Shown here: in pieces, positions 18,241 to 27,817 of the stretch
How the letters are laid out: each line of letters starts with the position of its first letter
Position numbering within the stretch: the first letter of the stretch is position 1
Origin: Saprospiraceae bacterium
GTDB lineage: Bacteria > Bacteroidota > Bacteroidia > Chitinophagales > Saprospiraceae
Assembly (NCBI GenBank): GCA_017985675.1
Contig: JAGNXB010000002.1
Coordinates: 1 to 64,000, forward strand
Reading direction: 5' to 3'
DNA length: 64,000 nucleotides
The notes under the pieces: model-generated
What the model saw: only the letters and a program-made list of their open reading frames with translations
What the model was told of the DNA's origin: nothing
Database searches by the model: none
Program-made: the position numbers and the translations under genes

Positions 18241-20652
18241 CTAACCCTGGCACATGATACAACCTGGATCGTCCAGACTGCAGGCCTTGCCTTCAGTTTG
18301 TAACTCCTCACTGGCCAAAAGTTGCTGCGATGGGCCAGACACACTTGCTGATGAATCATCAGCACTGAACCGTCTTTGGTGTTTTTCATCAAGAGTAAAC
18401 TTGATAGGATCGACGGCTGCTTTCGTGCGGAGGTAGTACATCCCTGTTTTCAGGCCTTTTTGCCAGGCGTAAAAATGCATAGATGATAGTTTACCAAAAT
18501 TGGGGTTTTCAACAAAGAGATTAAGACTTTGGCTTTGACAAATGAAAGCACCTCTGTCGGCAGCCATATCAATAATTGCTTTCATACTTATTTCCCACGT
18601 CGTTTTATAGAGGTCTTTTATGGTGTCTGGAATCTCAGGTATGTCCTTCACAGAGCCATTAGAAGCCATTAAGCGTTGACGCATATCTTCATTCCACATG
18701 CCCAATCCGATTAAGTCCTTAAGCAAGTGCCGATTGACTACAATGTATTCTCCAGAGAGGGTTCTGCGTGTAAAGATGTTGGATGTATATGGTTCGAAAC
18801 ATTCGTTATTACCCAATATCTGGGAGGTAGAAGCAGTAGGCATAGGTGCCAGCAAGAGACTATTCCTGAGACCATGTTGCTTAACTTCTTCCTTCAATGC
18901 GTTCCAATCATAGCGATTGGAGGGCTGTACGCCCCACATATCAAATTGAAGAATACCTTTACTCGCAGGTGATCCCTGGAAGGATTGATAAGCGCCTTGT
19001 TCCTGAGCCATGATACATGACTCAGATACTGCAGCAAAATAGATTGTTTCAAAAATTTGTTTGTTTAAAGCCTTTGCTTCAGCACTGTCAAAAGGAAAGC
19101 GCATTAATAAAAAGGCATCTGCTAGTCCCTGGACGCCAATACCAATGGGGCGATGCCTCATATTGGAGTTGCGCGCCTCCACGATTGGGTAATAGTTAAT
19201 ATCAATAATGCGATTCAGATTCCGGGTAAGAACACGCGTGATTTCCTCAAGTTTTGCGAAATCATAATTGCGTTCTTCATCAACAAATTTGGGCAGGCTG
19301 ATAGAACCAAGGTTACAAACAGCGACTTCATCAGGTGATGTGTATTCCATGATCTCGGTGCACAAATTGCTGCTCCTGATCGTACCGAGATTTTGTTGAT
19401 TAGATTTTTTATTGGCTGCATCCTTATACAGAATGTAAGGTGTACCCGTTTCAATTTGCGATTCCAGGATTGCAAACCAAAGCTCTTGAGCTTTTACTAC
19501 TTTTCGAGCCCTTCCTTCAGCTTCGTACCTATGATAGAGTGCTTCAAACTCACCTCCATGGCAGTCATAGAGACCTGGCGCTTCATTGGGACAGAACAAC
19601 GACCATTGACCATCTTCTTTCACCCGCTCCATGAATAAATCCGGGATCCACATGGCATAAAATAGGTCCCTTGCGCGCATTTCTTCCTTGCCATGGTTCT
19701 TTTTGAGATCCAGAAAATCAAATACATCGGCATGCCATGGCTCCAGATAAACAGCGAAGGCTCCTTTGCGTTTGCCTCCGCCCTGATCTACATATCTGGC
19801 TGTGTCATTAAACACCCGCAGCATCGGGATAATGCCATTTGAACTGCCTCCAGTGCCCCGGATATAGCTACCGGTTGCACGTACATTGTGCAGGCTAAGT
19901 CCTATTCCTCCAGCAGATTGACTGATTTTGGCACAGCGACTTAGCGTTTCAAAAATGCCACTGATACTGTCATCTGTCATCGACAAAAGGAAACAAGAAC
20001 TCAATTGTGGCTTAGGCGTACCAGCGTTAAATAAAGTAGGCGTGGCATGGATAAACCACTTTTCGGACATTAAATGATAGGTTTTAATCGCTTCATCTAT
20101 CTGTTCGCCATGGATGCCTACTGCAGCTCTCATGAGCAGATGCTGTGGACGTTCTACTACCCGACCCTCCATTCTAAGCAAGTAGGAACGCTCCAGTGTT
20201 TTGAAACCAAAATAATCAAAGTCGTAATCACGGTCATATATCACTGCTGAATCAAGCAGATCTTTATGCCGTTGAACGATCTCATAAGTATCCTCTCCGA
20301 TCAAGCCTGCCTTTTGGCCCGTCTTAGGGTCGATGTAATTATACAGATCTTTAATCGTTTTCGAAAAGGATTTATCTGTACTTTTATGGAGATTAGATAC
20401 AGCGATTCGGGCAGCTAACAGCGCATAATCCGGATGCAGGGAGGCCATAGACGCTGCGGTCTCTGCTGCTAAATTGTCAAGTTCTGTCGTGGGAACACCA
20501 TCATACAGCCCCTGAATTACTTTTTTTGCTATCTCAATAGGTTCAACATATTTTTGAGATAATCCATAACACAACTTCTTTATTCTTGCCGTAATTTTAT
20601 CGAAGCTGACAACCTCCGACTTACCGCTGCGTTTTACTACCTGCATGGACAT
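18241..20652 (-). CDS. nrdA: Ribonucleoside-diphosphate reductase class Ia, alpha subunit
   Basis: An 803-residue catalytic subunit that reduces ribonucleotides to deoxyribonucleotides. One N-terminal ATP-cone (about 1-95, starting V-V-K-R-S-G-K) suggests allosteric control by dATP. Active-site cysteines are seen in [14 protein letters not shown] and V-C-N-L-G-S-I, the glycine-rich S-A-G-G-I-G is present, and the C-terminal redox pair is C-I-M-C, two residues from the end. It lies 48 bases after nrdB on the same strand. A start at the third codon (also Met) is equally possible. Confidence 0.96.
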   Translation of the reverse strand: MSMQVVKRSGKSEVVSFDKITARIKKLCYGLSQKYVEPIEIAKKVIQGLYDGVPTTELDNLAAETAASMASLHPDYALLAARIAVSNLHKSTDKSFSKTIKDLYNYIDPKTGQKAGLIGEDTYEIVQRHKDLLDSAVIYDRDYDFDYFGFKTLERSYLLRMEGRVVERPQHLLMRAAVGIHGEQIDEAIKTYHLMSEKWFIHATPTLFNAGTPKPQLSSCFLLSMTDDSISGIFETLSRCAKISQSAGGIGLSLHNVRATGSYIRGTGGSSNGIIPMLRVFNDTARYVDQGGGKRKGAFAVYLEPWHADVFDFLDLKKNHGKEEMRARDLFYAMWIPDLFMERVKEDGQWSLFCPNEAPGLYDCHGGEFEALYHRYEAEGRARKVVKAQELWFAILESQIETGTPYILYKDAANKKSNQQNLGTIRSSNLCTEIMEYTSPDEVAVCNLGSISLPKFVDEERNYDFAKLEEITRVLTRNLNRIIDINYYPIVEARNSNMRHRPIGIGVQGLADAFLLMRFPFDSAEAKALNKQIFETIYFAAVSESCIMAQEQGAYQSFQGSPASKGILQFDMWGVQPSNRYDWNALKEEVKQHGLRNSLLLAPMPTASTSQILGNNECFEPYTSNIFTRRTLSGEYIVVNRHLLKDLIGLGMWNEDMRQRLMASNGSVKDIPEIPDTIKDLYKTTWEISMKAIIDMAADRGAFICQSQSLNLFVENPNFGKLSSMHFYAWQKGLKTGMYYLRTKAAVDPIKFTLDEKHQRRFSADDSSASVSGPSQQLLASEELQTEGKACSLDDPGCIMCQG

Positions 20653-20700
20653 GGGTTACTATTTTTTGTGTACGTTTTGTAGATGTCTTAACTAATGTTA

Positions 20701-21699
20701 TTAAAATTCTTCTTCAAGGGAAAAAACTTGTTTGTCTCTTTGAGATAACACACCCGATTTTTGATAATCACCTACCCTCTTCTCAAAAAAGTTCGTTTTC
20801 CCCTGTATCGATATCAAATCCATCCATTGAAACGGATTTTCGGCATGATATACTTTGGGGCTTCCTAAGGATTGGAGCAACCTATCGGCAACAAATTCAA
20901 TGTATTGACACATCAGCACAGCATTCATTCCAATGAGGTCTACCGGTATTGCCTCACTGACAAACTCTTTTTCAATTTCAACTGCATTAGTGATGATAGC
21001 TTGGAGGGTTTCTTGCTCAAGTTTGTTCGATACGTGGTTGTTGTAAAGCAAGCAGGCAAAATCGCAGTGCATGCCTTCATCTCGGGAGATGAGTTCATTC
21101 GAAAAACTTAGTCCGGGCATTAATCCACGCTTTTTTAACCAAAATATGGAACAAAAAGACCCTGAAAAAAATATGCCCTCGACCGCCGCAAAAGCTACAA
21201 GACGCTCCTGAAAAGTGCCATTGCTAATCCAACGAAGCGCCCAATCTGCCTTTTTCCGAACAGGTGGTAGATTATCGATTGCATGGAATAAGAAATCTTT
21301 TTCCTTGACATCCTTAATATAAGTGTCAATGAGTAGTGAATAGGTCTCCGAATGGATGTTTTCCATCATGATTTGGAAACCGTAGAAAAATTTTGCCTCA
21401 GGATATTGCACCTCATTGACAAAATTTTCAGCGAGGTTTTCATTTACAATACCATCGCTGGCAGCAAAAAATGCGAGGACATGTTTAACAAAATGCCTCT
21501 CGTCATCATTGAGTTTGTCTTCCCAGTCTTTAGTATCCGCACTAAGATCAATTTCTTCTGCAGTCCAAAAACAAGCCTGAGAACGTTTGTACCACTCCCA
21601 AATGTCATGGTGTTTTATAGGAAAGATGACAAATCGATTAGGATTATCTTCTAAGATGGGTTCCGGTAGTGTATTTGTCATATCAATATTTGTTCGCAT
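20701..21699 (-). CDS. nrdB: Ribonucleoside-diphosphate reductase class Ia, beta subunit (eukaryote-like R2)
   Basis: A 332-residue diiron-tyrosyl radical subunit. Iron ligands appear in E-N-I-H-S-E, A-V-E-G-I-F-F and E-G-M-H-C-D; the radical Tyr is in F-F-Y-G-F-Q, as in animal R2 proteins. The stretches [27 protein letters not shown] and [10 protein letters not shown] also follow the eukaryotic R2 type rather than E. coli NrdB. The acidic tail (S-L-E-E-E-F) is the expected alpha-subunit docking peptide. The gene precedes nrdA. Confidence 0.96.
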   Translation of the reverse strand: MRTNIDMTNTLPEPILEDNPNRFVIFPIKHHDIWEWYKRSQACFWTAEEIDLSADTKDWEDKLNDDERHFVKHVLAFFAASDGIVNENLAENFVNEVQYPEAKFFYGFQIMMENIHSETYSLLIDTYIKDVKEKDFLFHAIDNLPPVRKKADWALRWISNGTFQERLVAFAAVEGIFFSGSFCSIFWLKKRGLMPGLSFSNELISRDEGMHCDFACLLYNNHVSNKLEQETLQAIITNAVEIEKEFVSEAIPVDLIGMNAVLMCQYIEFVADRLLQSLGSPKVYHAENPFQWMDLISIQGKTNFFEKRVGDYQKSGVLSQRDKQVFSLEEEF

Positions 21700-21712
21700 T
21701 ACAGTATTATCT

Positions 21713-21862
21713 TTACAGACAATAAATTATCAGGCGGCCATTGACCACTTGTTTCCATTCGTCTGAATTTTTTTCCGGAACCTTTGAATCATGAGCCGTT
21801 CTATGCAGCAGCTCTTCGAGGATTGGCACCGCACTTTCCCAAGTGTGATGCAAAGGTTGCAC
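21713..21862 (-). CDS. Possible 49-residue small protein upstream of nrdB (unrecognised)
   Basis: A GTG-started frame ends 13 bases before the nrdB ATG. The product would be acidic-to-neutral with a helical look ([19 protein letters not shown]). I recognise no family. The frame stays open for 14 codons upstream of the GTG without an ATG, so it may be a remnant of a longer gene. The complementary strand also has a short 32-codon frame here, which weakens the case. Confidence 0.25.
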   Translation of the reverse strand: MQPLHHTWESAVPILEELLHRTAHDSKVPEKNSDEWKQVVNGRLIIYCL

Positions 21863-22517
21863 TATACATTTCCCCCACCAAATTCTTGAAATAATAAATA
21901 TTCACAATATGTGCATAAGACATACAAATGTTTGAATACCAGCTTATTAAATTTTACTTTTTCTATTTTCAATTGTTAATAACTACTTATATAACATATT
22001 GTTTATATATTATTATATTGTATTTGAAATCACAAATTAGTGGTTATCAATCTTCCTAAAGATTCACTTATAGTCGTATGTATCTTGACTAAACTTGACA
22101 TTTTATCCTAATGTGTTCGGAGCAATTTATTCATGAAATGGTAAACAATTAATTGACGGTGACAGATCTATGGCGTGCTACTTAGTGTAAGGATATGGCA
22201 AGAACTTTATGTATAAATCCTTCTCTGAGCTGTATAACTCAAAATCGAATCCGACAAAAAAGCCTGATTCAAAATAGGGTATCCTTGCTTTCTATGACCC
22301 CAAAACAATCTAAAGAAGTAGTTTGACCTTGCTCATTAGTTTTTGGTGTCTTTGACTACGCAATTGGGTTTTCAAAACGGTCAACAATTCGAATAGGGGT
22401 TAGTTAGATGCACTACAAAAGCGGCTTTTCACCCGCCTTAACCAAGATTTGTGTCGTGACAAAAGTACCAAAGACCTGTTAATTTTCATTGCATGTGACA
22501 CAAAAGGGCCCAATTGC
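21863..22517. other. Intergenic region upstream of nrdBA
   Basis: AT-rich, with no gene that I can support. It holds an 11-base palindrome CACAATATGTG (21903-21913) and a minus-strand TACTTTTG (22460-22467) just beyond the stop of the permease gene. No clear promoter for nrdB could be placed. Confidence 0.45.
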
Positions 22518-23801
22518 TTACTTGAACCGTATGGCTTTAACAGGTTGAATTTTAGCAATATACAACGATGGCAATACTAGCGTTATCGCAGCGATGACAA
22601 GTATAAACCCATTAATAAATAGAAAAAATAATGGGTCCCATCTTATTGGCACTTCGGAAAGATAATATTCTGCCTCGTCAAGTTTGAAAAATCCTGTTTG
22701 TTCCTGGAAAACGCCGATGCCAATAGCAATCACATTCCCTAACATCAAACCGCGAAGTAAAATCCTTATCGTAAGCTGAATAAAGACGCGACGAATGGAC
22801 CAATCTGTTGCTCCCAGGGCTTTTAAGATACCTACCATATTGTATCTTTCCAAAATAAGAATAAGCAACACAGTGATAAGATTGATCATGGCCACCAATA
22901 GCATTAGGATAAGCAACACGCGTTCGTTGATATCCTGTAAATCCACCCAATCAAAAATGGCAGGGAACTTTTGCCGTATACTTTCTACATATAATTCAGC
23001 AGGTAAGTGTTCATAATAGATATACTCTGTTAGTGCATCAATATCTCTTAGGTCATCAACAAAAAGTTCAAAACCAGTCACTTCATCTCCAGACCAGCCT
23101 CCTAATTCACGTAGATGGCGGATATCTACCAAGGCGAATTTTTTGTCGTATTCATCAAGGCCTGTTTTATATATCCCCGTGACTTTGAACCGTCGTTCAA
23201 TCTGTCGGTCACTTTGGATAAAATAGACAATGAGGTCATCATGTAATTTTAGACGAAGTCTATCCGCTGTCGTTCTGGATATCCACATCTCCCGAAGTGC
23301 ATGGCTATCCACAACACCCAGAGGCTTTCCTTCTTCGAGGTATGCTAATAAAAATTCCCAGTTAAAATCTGTGCCTACACCTTTGAGTAAAATACCTTCC
23401 AGTTGGTCCTTTCGAGTTAAAATGCCAGGTTTTAGTGCATAAACCTGGATATGTCTTATTCCACCAAAACTAGACTTTAATGAGATCCCACCTGATTCAT
23501 TTTCAGACTCATAGACAAATGAACCTAATGTATCAATGGATGGATAAAAAACTTGATTTTGGGAGATAGGTGGACTTTCAAACGTATTATTCAGATTGAA
23601 AGCGGTTATCTGAATATGCCCCCAGAAACCAAAAACTTTCGCTTTTATCTCCTCCTTGAATCCTAAAATCAGTGCATGGGCCAAAAGAATGACCGCCACA
23701 CACAAACCAATGGTAATGGTGGCAAACCGGATTATGGTTTTTGTGAATGAATCTGCATTCCCGGCTTGCAGATGACTGACTATAAATCCTGTTAACGACA
23801 T
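22518..23801 (-). CDS. ABC transporter permease, FtsX/LolC-E-like
   Basis: A 427-residue inner-membrane protein. One transmembrane segment lies near the N-terminus (about 22-47), a large periplasmic domain covers about 50-280, and three C-terminal segments (about 285-310, 335-360 and 385-412) form the FtsX domain with K-A-L-G-A-T-D-W-S-I-R-R (about 325). This is the topology of LolC/LolE and MacB-type mechanotransmission permeases, which work with a separate ATPase; none is adjacent. Lipoprotein release is the likeliest role but is inferred. It is divergent from tyrS. Confidence 0.85.
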   Translation of the reverse strand: MSLTGFIVSHLQAGNADSFTKTIIRFATITIGLCVAVILLAHALILGFKEEIKAKVFGFWGHIQITAFNLNNTFESPPISQNQVFYPSIDTLGSFVYESENESGGISLKSSFGGIRHIQVYALKPGILTRKDQLEGILLKGVGTDFNWEFLLAYLEEGKPLGVVDSHALREMWISRTTADRLRLKLHDDLIVYFIQSDRQIERRFKVTGIYKTGLDEYDKKFALVDIRHLRELGGWSGDEVTGFELFVDDLRDIDALTEYIYYEHLPAELYVESIRQKFPAIFDWVDLQDINERVLLILMLLVAMINLITVLLILILERYNMVGILKALGATDWSIRRVFIQLTIRILLRGLMLGNVIAIGIGVFQEQTGFFKLDEAEYYLSEVPIRWDPLFFLFINGFILVIAAITLVLPSLYIAKIQPVKAIRFK

Positions 23802-23863
23802 AAGTAAAAGCGCTGCGAAGATAATCCTTGAAAGGAGAAGGAGCTTACCAACGTGTTTTATAG

Positions 23864-23871
23864 TATTTTTG
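23864..23871 (+). promoter_or_regulatory. Candidate -7 element for tyrS
   Basis: TATTTTTG matches TAnnTTTG, 19 bases before the ATG, predicting a leader of about 15 bases. No convincing -33 TTG was found. Confidence 0.45.
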
Positions 23872-23890
23872 CCGCATCAAAAAGGGTGGG

Positions 23891-25162
23891 ATGAAATTTA
23901 TAGATGAACTTAAATGGCGGGGAATGTTGCATGATTTCACCCCTGGCGTAGAAGAGTACCTTGCAGACCCTCAATGTACAGGATATATTGGCTTTGATCC
24001 AACTGCACCGTCTTTAGGTTTGGGCAATTACGTGCAGATTATGTTGTTAACCCATTTTAAACGATGCGGGCACAACCCAATCGTCCTCATGGGGGGAGCA
24101 ACTGGAAGAATCGGGGACCCTTCCGGGAAAGACAAAGAGCGTGAACTAAAATCCAGTGAAGAGTTAGATCAAAATCTGGCTTTCCAACAAAAACAGCTCG
24201 AGCGCCTATTATCCTTTGGTGAAACCCCTGTGAAAATCGTGAACAACCATGACTTTTATCGTCAGATGAATGTCCTTGATTTTCTCAGGGACATCGGCAA
24301 GACGGTAACTGTCAATTACATGATGGCCAAGGAATCAGTTAAAAAGAGGATAGAAACGGGCATTTCATTTACTGAATTCAGTTATCAACTCATACAAGCT
24401 TATGATTTCCAGTGCTTGTATAAGAATCATCACTGCCGGCTCCAAATGGGTGGCTCAGATCAGTGGGGGAACATTACATCTGGCACAGAATTTATCAGAC
24501 GTAATCTGGGCGGGAAAGCATATGCCCTTACCACACCCCTGCTCACTAAAACGGATGGGTCAAAGTTTGGTAAATCTGAATCAGGTAATATCTGGCTCGA
24601 CCCAAAAATGACTTCCCCTTATGCCTTTTATCAGTTTTGGATAAATGCCGATGATAGGGACATCTTAACCTTCACGCGTTACTTCTCCATGTGCTCTCAA
24701 GAAGAAATTGAAGCCAGAGAACTGACACATGCTCAAAATCCTCAAATGCTCAAACAACTTTTGGCAGAGGAAATAACTGAACGTGTGCATTCCAAAGAGG
24801 CTCTAAAGAGTGCCCAAAATGTTTCCCAATTATTATTTCATCCAAAGGCAGATGCAGATTTTTTAAACTCATTGACTGAAAATGAACTCCTAATGGTTCG
24901 GGAAGAATTGCCTGGATATGACCTTACTATAAACGTATTGCAAGGAGAGGGAACAGAGATAACCGAATTACTTTCTTCGTCGACATCAATGTTTGCATCC
25001 AAAGGTGAAGTGAGGCGAGCTATCGCAAATAATGCGATCAGTATCAATAAACACAAAACCACTTCACCAGACCAACGCATTACTGGTTCGGATTTACTTC
25101 ATGGTAAGTACCTTTTGGTGGAAAATGGCAAAAAGAACAAATATCTCATCCATATCATCTAA
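23891..25162 (+). CDS. tyrS: Tyrosine--tRNA ligase with degenerate HIGH motif
   Basis: A 423-residue class I aminoacyl-tRNA synthetase. The Rossmann core carries G-F-D-P-T-A (34-39), G-G-A-T-G-R-I-G-D-P-S-G, N-Y-M-M-A-K-E-S-V, Y-Q-L-I-Q-A-Y-D and G-G-S-D-Q-W-G-N-I. The KMSKS loop is K-F-G-K-S (225-229), and a C-terminal S4-like RNA-binding domain spans about 355-423. Unusually, the HIGH motif reads G-L-G-N at 43-46, so the first His, which stabilises the activation transition state in Geobacillus TyrRS, is Gly. The rest is intact and full length, so the gene is probably functional. Nine bases separate it from the next gene. Confidence 0.96.
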   Translation: MKFIDELKWRGMLHDFTPGVEEYLADPQCTGYIGFDPTAPSLGLGNYVQIMLLTHFKRCGHNPIVLMGGATGRIGDPSGKDKERELKSSEELDQNLAFQQKQLERLLSFGETPVKIVNNHDFYRQMNVLDFLRDIGKTVTVNYMMAKESVKKRIETGISFTEFSYQLIQAYDFQCLYKNHHCRLQMGGSDQWGNITSGTEFIRRNLGGKAYALTTPLLTKTDGSKFGKSESGNIWLDPKMTSPYAFYQFWINADDRDILTFTRYFSMCSQEEIEARELTHAQNPQMLKQLLAEEITERVHSKEALKSAQNVSQLLFHPKADADFLNSLTENELLMVREELPGYDLTINVLQGEGTEITELLSSSTSMFASKGEVRRAIANNAISINKHKTTSPDQRITGSDLLHGKYLLVENGKKNKYLIHII

Positions 25163-25171
25163 TCTTAATTT

Positions 25172-26083
25172 ATGAAACCAAGTTTGGTAATCCTTGCAGC
25201 TGGCATGGGCAGTCGTTATGGTGGTTTAAAACAAATTGACGGCGTCGGACCGCACGATGAGACTATCATCGATTACTCTATATACGATGCATTGAAGGCA
25301 GGGTTTGGCAAAATTATATTTGTGATCCGAAAAGATATTGAAGCCGCTTTTAAAGATCGATTTGAATTAATTCGGCCAAAGGATGCTTCATTTCACTATG
25401 TTTTCCAGGAGTTGGATTCCTTTACCGAAGAAAAAATAATTTCAGAACGCACAAAGCCCTGGGGTACAGCACATGCTGTACTAGCTGCCAAAAATGTAGT
25501 AAACGAGCCCTTCGCTGTAATAAATGCCGATGATTATTATGGTATTGACGCCTTTAACATCATGGCAGAATGGCTTAAAACAGCCTGTACCCCAAGGCAT
25601 TTTTCGATGATCGGCTATTCTTTATCGAACACACTTTCTGAATATGGATCTGTTTCACGTGGTGTGTGTGCGCTGGACAGCATGGGATTTTTGGGCCGAA
25701 TTGATGAACGCACCCAGGTCCAATGGCAAGGCAAAACCATTGTATATGTACAAGATGAAACAATGCACCCAGTAGATGCTTATAGTGCAGTGTCAATGAA
25801 TTTCTGGGGCCTTCACCCAGACATTTTTGCAGCACTCGAACCAAGGTTCCACCAATTTATCGATGAAACCAAAGAAAATCCCAAAGCAGAATTTTTTATC
25901 CCCCTCATGATTCAGGAGTTGATCGACACCCATACTGTAAAGGTCTCCGTGTTGCCTTGTCAAGACAAATGGTACGGCGTAACCTATAAAGAGGACAAAC
26001 CGATGGTACAAACGGCTTTTTTGAACATGGTAGAAGCTGGTCGATATCCAACACCCTTGTGGCCTTCAATTAGCACCCAGTAA
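25172..26083 (+). CDS. Sugar-phosphate nucleotidyltransferase-like protein
   Basis: A 303-residue protein of the NTP_transferase (GT-A-like) fold. The signature L-A-A-G-M-G-S-R-Y-G-G-L-K-Q (about 8-21) binds the nucleotide, and N-A-D-D-Y-Y-G (about 118-124) holds the metal-binding Asp. W-G-T-A-H-A-V matches the substrate-binding loop. No GlmU-type left-handed helix follows, so it transfers a nucleotide only. The sugar phosphate cannot be read from the sequence. It is 9 bases behind tyrS and probably co-transcribed. Confidence 0.85.
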   Translation: MKPSLVILAAGMGSRYGGLKQIDGVGPHDETIIDYSIYDALKAGFGKIIFVIRKDIEAAFKDRFELIRPKDASFHYVFQELDSFTEEKIISERTKPWGTAHAVLAAKNVVNEPFAVINADDYYGIDAFNIMAEWLKTACTPRHFSMIGYSLSNTLSEYGSVSRGVCALDSMGFLGRIDERTQVQWQGKTIVYVQDETMHPVDAYSAVSMNFWGLHPDIFAALEPRFHQFIDETKENPKAEFFIPLMIQELIDTHTVKVSVLPCQDKWYGVTYKEDKPMVQTAFLNMVEAGRYPTPLWPSISTQ

Positions 26084-26130
26084 CCAAACTGCATAAAAAT
26101 TCGCTCAACCACATGCGCATTGTGAATCAT

Positions 26131-26160
26131 AAAAAAAAGGCTTGCTGAAGCAAACCTTTT
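26131..26160 (-). terminator. Terminator behind tRNA-Thr, probably bidirectional
   Basis: The stem AAAAGG-U-UUGC pairs with GCAA-G-CCUUUU (one U-G pair) and ends in a run of eight T's on the minus strand. It also lies 48 bases after the plus-strand nucleotidyltransferase gene. Confidence 0.75.
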
Positions 26161-26161
26161 G

Positions 26162-26234
<73 letters not shown>

Positions 26235-26599
26235 ATTTGCATTGTAATAACGCATTTATCTTTTTATGCCCATGCTCCATTTATAAACTATATACATTAA
26301 CTACCAGTATAATGTATATATATAAAAGGCGCAATTATAAATCAGGGCTGCAAAGAAAAACCTTTTTTACGTTTAAAACAAGCCGCATATTCTAAAAATA
26401 TACCAAGGCAAAAGGTATGCCAACACAGGTTGAAACACTTTAAAAAATTATATAAAGCCTTCCTCAGCCAAACCTATATTTTGCCAACACTTTCTTCCTG
26501 TTTTCGGCTATATCGCCGAATCACAACAAACAGTTTGTAAGTGATGCTTATCTTCATCATATGGTGACCATGCACCATGTATCGTTTCAATTTATACAC
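26235..26599. other. Intergenic region with AT-rich inverted repeat
   Basis: No gene is seen. A perfect 11-bp inverted repeat (26289-26299 with 26310-26320) has a 10-base spacer. Near 26561-26577 overlapping small palindromes built on ATGGTG/CACCAT precede the sbcD start. No standard promoter element was found for sbcD. Confidence 0.5.
26289..26320. repeat. Perfect 11-bp inverted repeat, AT-rich
   Basis: TATATACATTA and TAATGTATATA flank a 10-base spacer, 55 bases upstream of tRNA-Thr and 280 bases upstream of sbcD. It could be an operator or a weak hairpin. It has no T-run of terminator form. Confidence 0.6.
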
Positions 26600-27817
26600 A
26601 TGATCCTTTTACACAGTGCTGACTGGCATTTAGGAAAACGATTGGAAAATCATTCCCGATTACCCGAACAGCAAGAATTTCTCATTGAATTTTGTGCCAT
26701 TGCTGAACGCGAAAAGCCGGATGTTATCTTAATTTCCGGTGATATTTATGATCACTTTCAGCCTTCAAATGAAGCAGCAGAACTATTTTACCAAATAATA
26801 AGCAAACTTTCATGTGCAGGTACAATACCCATCATTGTCATTGCTGGCAACCATGATTCACCGGATCATCTGCAAGCACCGGATGCCCTGGCCCGCCAAC
26901 TGGGAATAATCCTAGTAGGATATCCCCGCCAACTTGGATTGCCTTACACCTCTTCAACTGGTTATACCATTACATTTCCAGCCCCGGGACTTGTAGAAGT
27001 GACCCTTCCTGATCAACCACCTTTGCGCATTATTACGACACCCTATGCTAATGCTCTTCGGCTTCGGACAGCGCTCGACCCAGAACATCCGGAGTCCAGT
27101 TTATCGGAACTTCTCCAATCACACTGGCATGAGCTTGCTAACTCATTTATGGACAGTAATGGTTGCAATGTCTTGATGGCACATTTATTTATGGCTCAGG
27201 ATCCCACTAACCCCGAACCTGAATCAGATGATGAACGATCCATTTTATATGTCGGCGGCATTCCAGCTTTATCCTCCAAAATAATTCCTCACAAAGTGCA
27301 ATATGTGGCGCTGGGCCATTTACACCGTCCACACCTAATACCACACCCTGAAGGAATCCCTATCGTATATAGTGGAAGTCCCCTATCCTATTCGTTTGCC
27401 GAAGCAGAGCAGAAAAAACAAGTAGTAAAAATTGATATTCAGCCCGGGCAAATGGCTCAATGGCAATATATCCCAATCCAAAGCGGAAAGCCTCTAATAC
27501 GGATTAGGACAAATGATGCCGATGAAGCAATTCAAATGCTAGCTTCAAACCAACACGCGTTTGTTGAACTGACGTTTGAATGTGCAATGTTTTTGCCCGC
27601 TGACATTAAAAACCGACTCGAAGCTGCCCATCCGGGTGTATTCATAATCCCTGATGTTTCAGCAAACATACCCTCTCCCGTTTCTGCAAGCCAAACCACT
27701 CGTCTGGACAATGTCGAAGACGTATTTAATATTTATTTCAAGGAGCGAACAGGCCAGGAACCCAATAAAGAACTTGTAGAATTGTTTCGTGAAATCCTCA
27801 ATGAACAAGCAGAATGA
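26600..27817 (+). CDS. sbcD: Exonuclease SbcCD, nuclease subunit D
   Basis: A 405-residue Mre11-type phosphoesterase that cuts hairpin and blocked DNA ends together with SbcC. Metal-binding motifs are H-S-A-D-W-H-L-G (about 5-12), S-G-D-I-Y-D-H, G-N-H-D-S-P-D-H, A-H-L and G-H-L-H-R-P-H. The ATG at 26600 places the first motif at the usual distance from the N-terminus; an upstream start at 26561 would add 13 residues. It overlaps sbcC by four bases. Confidence 0.94.
   Translation: MILLHSADWHLGKRLENHSRLPEQQEFLIEFCAIAEREKPDVILISGDIYDHFQPSNEAAELFYQIISKLSCAGTIPIIVIAGNHDSPDHLQAPDALARQLGIILVGYPRQLGLPYTSSTGYTITFPAPGLVEVTLPDQPPLRIITTPYANALRLRTALDPEHPESSLSELLQSHWHELANSFMDSNGCNVLMAHLFMAQDPTNPEPESDDERSILYVGGIPALSSKIIPHKVQYVALGHLHRPHLIPHPEGIPIVYSGSPLSYSFAEAEQKKQVVKIDIQPGQMAQWQYIPIQSGKPLIRIRTNDADEAIQMLASNQHAFVELTFECAMFLPADIKNRLEAAHPGVFIIPDVSANIPSPVSASQTTRLDNVEDVFNIYFKERTGQEPNKELVELFREILNEQAE

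Noticed and set aside
21903..21913. CACAATATGTG palindrome as an NrdR box
   Set aside because: NrdR sites come in pairs at fixed spacing; no convincing second box was found at about 15 or 31 bases.
22460..22467. Minus-strand TACTTTTG as promoter of nrdBA
   Set aside because: It is about 760 bases from nrdB with no -33 element; any transcript from it would be something else.
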